NCBI GenBank assembly: GCA_027943335.1
Contig: BSBK01002160.1
Location: 1,571,001 to 1,635,000, forward strand
Direction of reading: 5' to 3'
Length of the DNA: 64,000 nt
Source: Chamaecyparis obtusa
Taxonomy: Eukaryota; Streptophyta; Pinopsida; Cupressales; Cupressaceae
This document shows positions 57,176 to 64,000 of the stretch, piece after piece. Within the stretch, counting starts at the first letter, position 1; every line of letters starts with the position of its first letter. Made by a program: the position numbers and the translations under genes. The notes under the pieces are model-generated. The model was given only the letters and a program-made list of their open reading frames with translations. It made no database searches and was not told the origin of the DNA.

Positions 57176-57640
57176 TTACAATGGAACTGTGCTGACTTTA
57201 TTTTGTAGTTGTTTAACATGAGAGTTTGTAGATTAATAGAAGTTCACATTTTTATGGGAACATATCATTCAATTGAGCATTAATGCCCATCTATATCTAG
57301 TGAGATGAACATAACTGAAGTACCTCATGGTAGTGTGCTTGGATTAGACTAGACATTATCCAATTGCCTGTGAGGGTTGTCACTGTTATTAATTGGTGTA
57401 AAAGGAGGACTGCTTGTGTGTTATAGCACTTTATATAAATACTCACTATTTGGATAGTGTCTAGTCTAATGAAAAATAGTGTATACAAGGTATCTAAGCA
57501 CACTAGCATGAGGTACATGAGTTATGTGCATCTCACTAGTTATAGATGGGAAACTATGGCACACCAGTATTTGTGAACTCCTATTAATCTACAAACTCTC
57601 ATGTTAAACAACTACAAAATAAATTCAACATAGTTTTGTT
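57176..57640. repeat. Foldback element, about 460 bp
   Basis: TTTTGTAGTTGTTTAACATG at 57201 pairs with CATGTTAAACAACTACAAAA near 57600. Inner arms pair GTGCTTGGATTAGACTAGAC with its counterpart near 57455-57500. The centre holds a unit also found three times at 61985-62118. Confidence 0.85.
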
Positions 57641-57726
57641 AAAACAACCATAGTTAAAATTAAATTATCTAAAACAAATAGTACCTTAGAGGGATAGAGG
57701 AACACTTTGCTTAAGAAGTTTGACTA

Positions 57727-57956
57727 TTGTTTGTGAAAATGCCTCCAAGGAATGCAGGTACTACCAGGGAGATCCAGGAGTTGAAGGAGAAGAACACAAG
57801 GTTGCAAGAATCTTACAATGCACTTTTGGCCAGGCTTGAAGCACTGGAAGCCAATCAAAGAAGAGCATCAGATGAAGGTGTTGATAGTGAAGAAGAGGAA
57901 GAAACCCATAAGGAAGGGGAAGGAGAGGAAGAAGAGGAACAAATAGATCCCGAAGA
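57727..57956 (+). pseudogene. Gypsy gag N-terminus carried in the CACTA element
   Basis: Open from ATG at 57739 (MPPRNAGTTREIQELKEKNT). A coiled coil with ARLEALEANQRR leads to a Glu-rich stretch and Q-I-D-P-E-D. This layout is typical of the gag start of plant gypsy elements. The match stops at a 16-17 base segment repeated at 59781, where the gag reading resumes on the same strand. Confidence 0.65.
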
Positions 57957-59027
57957 TCCTATACTATCTAACTCCTATTACATCAACTCATGCCTTTATA
58001 GATTTAGGCTTATTACATGACATTCCATCAAATTCACAAAATGGACCATAAGTCCAATTACATTGATATATTCATGTTTTGATCTTTTAGATCCTATAAT
58101 ATTTATGATCATTCTTCAAGAGCCAATCAAGTGACCCCTTTTCATGACTTTGTCAGGGTGCCCTACACCATACTCCCAAGGATCAAATCAATCCAAGTCC
58201 CTTGGATTGGGAGTTTCTTTCATTTCCTCCAATCTCTGTCCACTTCTTGTTGAGGACCTACAACAAAAGAATATTCCATGTTCATGTGTTCTATGCCCCT
58301 GAAATCAAACATTATGTGCTCATGCCAAGCATTAAATCTATCAGTGTCAATGTTTATATTCCCATATATGTGTGGAAAAACAACACTTGCATGGTGAACA
58401 CTATCAAACTATGGAAAATCTATCATAAAAGTGTTAGAAACAAAAATAAACAAGGTTATCTTGACCACTGGTTTCTATACAACTCTCAGAAACTTGTACA
58501 CTCTCCTCATCAACAACTCCTTGAACTCTCTTATTGAGTCCTCCATTCAATAGTTTCTTCTTTTCCATAAGCCTTTTAATAGGCCACACAACTCTCTTCC
58601 TCATCTTCTTATGCCAACTTGTGGCTTCTTGCTGCAATGTTGTCTTCAAGAGCTTTGAATCTTCACTCTCTAAGGTCCCTATAACCTCTGAGACCTCTTT
58701 CAACTTCTCATTCCAATGTCATCCTCCTTGGCATGCAAACATGTCATCTATGTCTTTCTTCACAACCCTGTCTTCTATATTTTCAATAGCAACTTTTAAT
58801 GGACACTTGACTGTCCCAACTTGGATTCCTTCATCCATGCACTCATCCAGTTCATTAGCAACCTCTGCAATTCCCTTCTCTATCTATGTTATCTCAACTT
58901 CTTGAGCATTTTCCTTGTGTGGCCCACACATCCTCATTGTCTTCTCAATCCTATCATCTTCATGAGTATCCTCATACTTTGACTTCTCTCTATTCATCTT
59001 CACATGCATCTCTATTAAGAAACAATT
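57957..59027 (-). other. Non-gag insert, 5' part
   Basis: Minus-strand reading is partly open (for example 58434-58703, with TTLQQEATSWHKKM), Lys/Glu-rich, and follows the protease fragment on the same strand. No domain recognised. Confidence 0.3.
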
Positions 59028-59644
59028 TTAATGGTGTTCTACTGATTGTTCAATGCTTTCATTAGCATTCTCACCAATCTTCTCTTCTATCCTTTTGTCT
59101 GTTGTCTTTCCTTCACTCCCCAAGAGTCCATTCCACTCCAAAATACCAACACTCCTTGTCAATGTCCATGACACTTCTTGATCTTTCAAGGGTTGCAACA
59201 CAAATCTCCTTCCTCTATCCAAGAATGTGTAAGTGTTCTTTGCTCCATCATGTAGGGTATGTTTACTTATCTTCCATGCTCTCCCAAGGATCAAATAAAA
59301 ATCTGCTATGGGAATGATGTCACACCATAGGCTGTCCTCATATGACCCAATGCTAAAGTGCACTTGTGCTTGATCTGTCACCTCAACTTGGTCTTCCACA
59401 TTAATCCCATGTGCCCTATATGGCCTCTCATGTAGTATCCTTGGAAAATTCAACTTCTAAACCATCTCAATGGAACAAAATTTGAAAATACACCATTTGA
59501 AACTATAAATTTACAAACTTTTTTTCTGCACTTACAATGTGTCTTGAATATGCATGGCTCCACAATGTACCTTTCATCCAAATCTACATTGATGATCACC
59601 ATCTTTTTATATCCCTTTGATGTCAGCAAAAATTTTCTCCACAC
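59028..59644 (-). pseudogene. Gypsy aspartic protease fragment, inverted
   Basis: Minus strand: C-K-F-I-V-S-N-G-V-F-S-N-F-V near 59510 occupies the place of the I-x-D-G-G-S-C-x-N active site of plant gypsy proteases, with the catalytic Asp gone. After a stop near 59455 it continues with HFSIGSYEDSLWCDIIPIAD, LILGRAWK and HDGAKNTYTF, the C-terminal half of the same fold. It lies on the strand opposite the gag pieces at 57727 and 59781, which flank it. Confidence 0.8.
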
Positions 59645-59780
59645 TTCATCTACAATCTAGGATTCATCCGGCTTTGAACCACCACCTTGGAATGCTCTTT
59701 AAAGGATAATTCAACTTTAAGGGTTCAAGAAGGGATTCTAGGTCTTCAAAATCTCAAATTGTCTTCTCCCACTCTTCTCC

Positions 59781-59940
59781 CAAATAGATCCTGAAGAGAA
59801 GAGGACAATCAGGATATTCAAGGCTATGAAGAATGTGTAGCATAAGGTGAGGGGAGATATCCCTATGTATGATGGAAGTCTGAAAGAAGAAGAGTTTTTG
59901 GACACAATAGCAACAATAAAGGAGGTTCTTCAATGAGGGA
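59781..59940 (+). pseudogene. Gypsy gag fragment, continuation
   Basis: Begins with the repeated segment (Q-I-D-P-E-E), then R-I-F-K-A-M-K-N-V, a stop, IPMYDGSLKEEEFLDTIATI and K-E-V-L-Q. This matches the start of the gypsy gag core ('IP.YDG....EEF.DW'). It continues the gag frame of 57727-57956 with the intervening 1.8 kb removed. Confidence 0.65.
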
Positions 59941-61984
59941 AATGGGAGGAAGGACAAATCAGGTTTGGGAAGAAAAGGACAAAGGATTGAATAGGACAAT
60001 GCTGCACAATCCTAGAAATGCAGACTTTTGGGATTTGAACTATGTTCAAATAGGTATAGTCAAGTGTCCTATTGAAGGGCAGCGAGTAAACAACCATGTT
60101 AAAATGTGGACGTCCAATGGGAAGAAAGAACCACCTATCAAGGCACCATATTCCTAAAGTATAGGTTTAGACTCAGACATCCGATGCCAGGACTAATTCT
60201 TGGGACAAGAATCCTTTCAAAGGTGGTGAACATGGTGCAAGGGCACCTAGAACATCCAAAGGCTACTAGGAGTCCATAATGACAACCATGAACCTAATGA
60301 CATCTAAAGACATCAATTGGAATGTATTGGCACCTATAATGGCCTATAAGGTCATTTTATGCAATGCAAATGGCAAATATGTAATAAGTCTTAAAAGGCC
60401 TAATAGGCCTTAGGACCAAAATAAGAGCCTAGGATGATATTTGGTGTTACAAGTTTATAATAGTTTAGATTTGATTTTAATAATGCTTAATAAGTTCATT
60501 TGGGTCACATTTCAAAGTCTTAAGGCTTCATTTTCTTTAAAAGTTTCAAAAACTCCAAATTTGTAATGTTGCAAATTCAAAAATTTGAAATGCAACGGTT
60601 ATTAGAAAATGGAGGGAATTGGATTTTGTTATGTTTTAGTGCAAAGTAATCCATCCAACTAATTGGGATTGGTTGGGGTAGTTTCTAGGAGTCCATCAAA
60701 TATGCCAAAGTTTCATTGTATGACAAAAGAGGCCTAATGTATGGATTGTACTGAGTTTTTGATAAATAAAATTCTTTCAAATGCAATTTTCTTGAGTTCT
60801 TAGAGTGATTTTGGATTAATTTTGTAATTGTCTCACATTTGAATGCATTTGGAATAGTTAGATATTGATCCTAGACCACATCTATGCATTTGTGAGGTTT
60901 GCATTTGTATTTTTACTCAATTAATTCTGACTGGTAGAGTAGTTTCAACCATTCCTTTGATAGTTTTGTGAGTTTCCAATTGAATATGGTCATTCCATGA
61001 CCTCTTACCACTATAACACATGGAATGGATGAGTCTTAACATGTAATATAGCTCCCTAATCCATTAATGTAATGAGAAGGAAGAATGTTTGGGTGATCAC
61101 CATAATTTATAGAGGAAACTTAATGAATTTGCTTGGTATGCTACAACAGTAGCCATTTGGTCTGAAGGAGGAACATAGATTATGATTTGGATAATCTTAT
61201 AATGATCATCTAATGCTGAAACAACTACTTGTTGGACCTAGAAGTGATCAAAGATAGGAGATTTAAGAAACCCTTGGATTAAGGGTTTACAAGTGCTAAA
61301 TTTGGAGATTTTGGGGTTCTCAGTGGACTAAGCCCTATTCCTTTGAGGTTTGTTCATTTTTAGACATTATCAAAGACTGATGAAGGTTTGGAGTCTTGGT
61401 AGTGCAAGGAGTCTATGGTTTCTTTGTTATTTGGGGTCTTTTTAAGCACTTCTAAAGCCATAGTGTGTAGATAGTCACACCTGGTCTAAAAGAGTCCATA
61501 GAAAGCCAATTGTAGAAAGCCGTTTGCCCTATTTTTATGTCAAAAATGGTCTATAGATGATTTTCACATGATTTATTTCAGATTTCTCTAGCAAATGATC
61601 TCAGACTGGTCACAATTGAAAGCTATGACTCCACATAGACTTCCTATGGAGTTAGATTTGACATTCCAATCCAAGTGAAGTCGGCAGAAAACAAATACCA
61701 GTAAAAAGAATGTTAAAAACACAGTTTTCTCAATCTTGTTTGCAATATTTCCTCTTCCAACCTTACAATCATAAACCTAACACTAGTACATTTACAGTGT
61801 AACATGATGCAGTGATTCATAAATTTAGGGTTTTGCAAGTTCATCTCTAAATCAAATGTATATAAACAATGATAAAAAAACATGCCATAAAATACCAAAT
61901 ACATGATGCCCTAGCACATTGCTCACGGGCCCTGAGTAGATAACCAATAAAATAATGCTAGACAAATGCAAAGTAAGGAAATCC
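59941..61984. other. CACTA interior, no gene recognised
   Basis: Mixed AT-rich sequence. No domain or strong repeat seen on either strand. Confidence 0.4.
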
Positions 61985-62118
61985 TTACAGGCGGTCCTCC
62001 TTTTACACCAAATCACAGTGGAAACCCTTACAGATAGGTGGTCCTCCTTTTACACCAAATCATAGTGGCAACCCTCACAGGAAGGCAGTCCTCCTTTTAC
62101 TCTCACCAAATAATAGGT
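61985..62118 (-). repeat. Triplicated 47 bp unit near the right CACTA end
   Basis: Three copies of GTCCTCCTTTTACACCAAAT or close variants, at about 61994, 62041 and 62088. The reverse complement occurs once at 57367-57415. Confidence 0.85.
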
Positions 62119-62340
62119 CAAACATTCACATGCTCCAGCTCCTTCATGCACTCCCAACTTAAAACCAAACAATAAAATGAGATACAAAATTTGTTTTCTT
62201 TTTAAAGTTAGGCCCGTGTTGGTCGAAATTCTGACCTACATGGTATTGGTCAAAATTTTGAATAACATGGGCATGGATTAAAAAAAAAGTCCAAGTTTTC
62301 CTTGTATAATCCGACCAACCTAAACCTTTTTAATTGATGG

Positions 62341-62381
62341 TCGAAAATTTTGGTAGAAAAATGAGGTCAAATGTAGTAGTG
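62341..62381 (-). repeat. CACTA right terminal inverted repeat
   Basis: Ends GGTCAAATGTAGTAGTG followed by target duplication ATA. Subterminal GGTCRAAATTTT motifs lie at 62221, 62250 and 62340. Confidence 0.85.
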
Positions 62382-62384
62382 ATA

Positions 62385-64000
62385 ATACATAATGTGATGA
62401 TTTATATTGGGTTGAAGGACTAAAGTATAATTTGTTGAGTGTGGCACAACTAAATAACACAGGTCACCAACTAGAATTCAAAAATAGAAAGGTAAAAGTA
62501 TTTGATCAGAATGGAGACCTAATTCCCACTGGTGAACAATCAAAAGGTAACCTATTTTACCTTGATAATACTACAAAGAGTTGCTTATTTTATAAAGTTG
62601 AGGATCATGTATGGTTATGACACAAGACATTATGTCATGTGAATTTTGAAAACTTAATTAACGTAAGAAAGATGAATAGAGTAAGAGGTCTATCTAGATT
62701 GGATAAACCTAAAAAATGTCAAGTTGGTAAGATGACAAAGTCAAATTTTACAAGTAAATTTTACACTACACAAGGTATTTTGGAGTTAGTGCACACTAAC
62801 CTATGTGGACCTATGGGAGCACAAAGCTACTATGGTGATAGATATTTCATTTTATTTGTATTTGATCATTCAAGAATGATGTCTTTCATATTTTTGAAAG
62901 AAAAATATGATGCTTTTCAAGTGTCTAAGTGGTATAAGGAAAGAGTTGAAAATGAGTCTAGAAAAAAATTGAAGTGTTTGAGATCTGATAGAGGAGGTGA
63001 GCTTACATCTAATGAGTTTACACTTTTTTGCAATGAACATGGAATAAAGAGACAAATGTCTACACCAAGAATGTACCACAACAAAATGGTATAGCAGAAA
63101 GAAGAAACAAATCTATTATTGATTGTGATAGAACACTGAAGATTGAAGGAGTGTCTCAAACATTTTGGAGAGAAGTAGTCTATACTACATCTTATACACT
63201 TAACCAAGTACAACTGAAGAAAGGTGCACAAAAGACGCCGTATGAAAATTGATAAGGTCACAAACTGAATGTAAGTTATTTCAAAATATTTGGAAATAGG
63301 TGTTACATTCTCAAGGATGCTAGAAATGGAAATTTTGATCATAAATGTGATAAAGAAATATTCTTAGGATATTCTACAAAGAGAAAGGCTTACAAGTGTT
63401 TAAACATGTCTACTAAAAAATGCTAGAAAGTGCAAATGTAAGGATTGATGAATTTGCAAAAAAAAATGAAGAAGACAACAAAAAGGAACCTAAGGACTAT
63501 CAAAGATTTGTATATGTTCAACCTGATGTTCTTGACACCTTACCAATAGTACAAACCGAGAAGGAAGCTGAATAGAGAGAGCCACCACCGAATGTTGAAA
63601 ATGAAGAACTACCACATTCCACCAAGCCTATTTTAGCAAAATATGTGAGAAGACACCACTCATCAAGAAAAATTATTGGAGACAAGAATGTTGGAATTAT
63701 GACAAGAAGTAAGTTGAGAGATAACACATGTTTGATTTTTGAATTTGAGACAAGAAAAGTAAATGATGCATTGGGTAATGAAGAGTGGGTTAAACCTGTG
63801 AAAAAAGAGAAACCAAATTGAAAATAACAATACATGGAATTTGGTACTAAGATCTAAAGATAAAAATGATATTGGTACTAAGTGAATTTTTAGGAACAAA
63901 CTGAATGAACATGGAAATGTAATTAGAGACAAAGCTAGATTGGTTTGCAAAGGGTATGCACAAGAAGAAGGTATTGACTATGGTAAGAATTTTGCACCTG
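62385..64000 (+). pseudogene. Copia-4 integrase and RT start, right of the CACTA element
   Basis: Reads LYWVEGLKYNLLSVAQLNNT (end of the protease-linked strand), then the zinc region (C-H-V-N-F-E-N), integrase LVHTNLCGPMGA (the first Asp replaced by Asn) and LRSDRGGELTSNEF (Asp, near 62983). After a frameshift, NGIAERRNKSI (Glu, near 63090), F-G-N-R-C-Y-I, F-L-G-Y-S-T-K-R-K-A-Y, and RT start WIFRNKLNEHGNV and LVCKGYAQEEGIDYG at the window edge. Multiple stops and shifts. The first integrase Asp is lost, so it is inactive. Confidence 0.9.

Larger units (their letters stand above)
51359..62381. mobile_element. CACTA (EnSpm/CMC)-type DNA transposon, about 11.0 kb
   Basis: The left end is CACTCTAGTTTTGAACC. 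The right end, reverse complemented, is CACTACTACATTTGACC. A 3 bp target duplication ATA flanks it (51356-51358 and 62382-62384), the size typical of CACTA elements. Removing it and one ATA restores the Copia-4 reading frame. Both ends carry subterminal TTGGTCAAAAT-type motifs. The interior holds NOG1 gene fragments, broken gypsy gag and protease pieces, foldbacks and tandem duplications. I see no TNP1/TNP2-like transposase, so it is a non-autonomous or gutted copy moved by a relative. Confidence 0.85.
48494..64000 (+). mobile_element. Copia-4, Ty1/copia element split by a CACTA transposon, 3' end outside
   Basis: 5' LTR (48494-50013), primer site, gag, zinc knuckle and protease to 51358, then an 11.0 kb CACTA insertion, then integrase and RT start from 62385 to the window edge. 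The joint between 51358 and 62385 restores the protease/integrase reading (C-I-I-L-M-D-N-T then, after one stop, C-D-D-L-Y-W-V-E-G-L). Stops are frequent. The LTR shares the GATTCACCCCCC motif and overall layout with Copia-1. RT, RNase H and the 3' LTR lie beyond the window. Confidence 0.88.

Overview
This is a stretch of nuclear plant DNA built almost entirely from transposable elements. I found no intact protein-coding gene, tRNA, rRNA or CRISPR array. The organism is a seed plant: the captured gene pieces (RF298-type E3 ligase, pentatricopeptide protein, RanBP1, NOG1) are plant-like and the LTR elements are plant Ty1/copia and Ty3/gypsy types. The large, old, unpurged elements would suit a gymnosperm such as a conifer, but that is inference. 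Element names below (Copia-1 to -4, Gypsy-1) are local labels.

Layout. (1) 1-20756: a decayed hAT transposase gene (minus strand) is split by Copia-1 (32-19342, minus). Copia-1 is itself split inside its reverse transcriptase by Gypsy-1 (3096-15260, plus). (2) 20757-27060: AT-rich sequence with an unnamed repeat family, a GT-rich unidentified block and a LINE-like retroposon (23794-25659, minus). (3) 27298-39871: a plus-strand series of broken pieces from three unrelated genes (an RF298-like E3 ligase coiled coil, a PPR protein and the last exon of RanBP1). Copia-2 (27394-32420) sits in the E3 ligase piece and Copia-3 (33221-38824) in the PPR piece. (4) 39872-48493: AT-rich DNA with hairpins and more copies of the repeat family. 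(5) 48494-64000: Copia-4 (plus, running off the right edge), split inside its protease/integrase region by an 11 kb CACTA-type DNA transposon (51359-62381). That transposon carries NOG1 gene fragments, broken gypsy gag/protease pieces, several foldbacks and tandem duplications, and no transposase that I could recognise.

How it fits together. Every large element can be placed by its target-site duplication, and virtual removal restores the interrupted reading frame in each host (hAT, Copia-1, RF298, PPR, Copia-4). This gives a relative history: hAT, then Copia-1, then Gypsy-1 on the left; Copia-4, then CACTA on the right. Many stop codons look like CAG to TAG changes, and target-site duplications differ mostly by transitions, as expected of methylated DNA decaying by cytosine deamination.

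The most unusual items are the RNase H-like module placed between protease and RT in Gypsy-1, the three-gene chimera at 27.3-39.9 kb, the NOG1-carrying CACTA element, and the His/Asn-rich linker in the Copia-3 polyprotein. I did not find evidence for a wholly new biological system.
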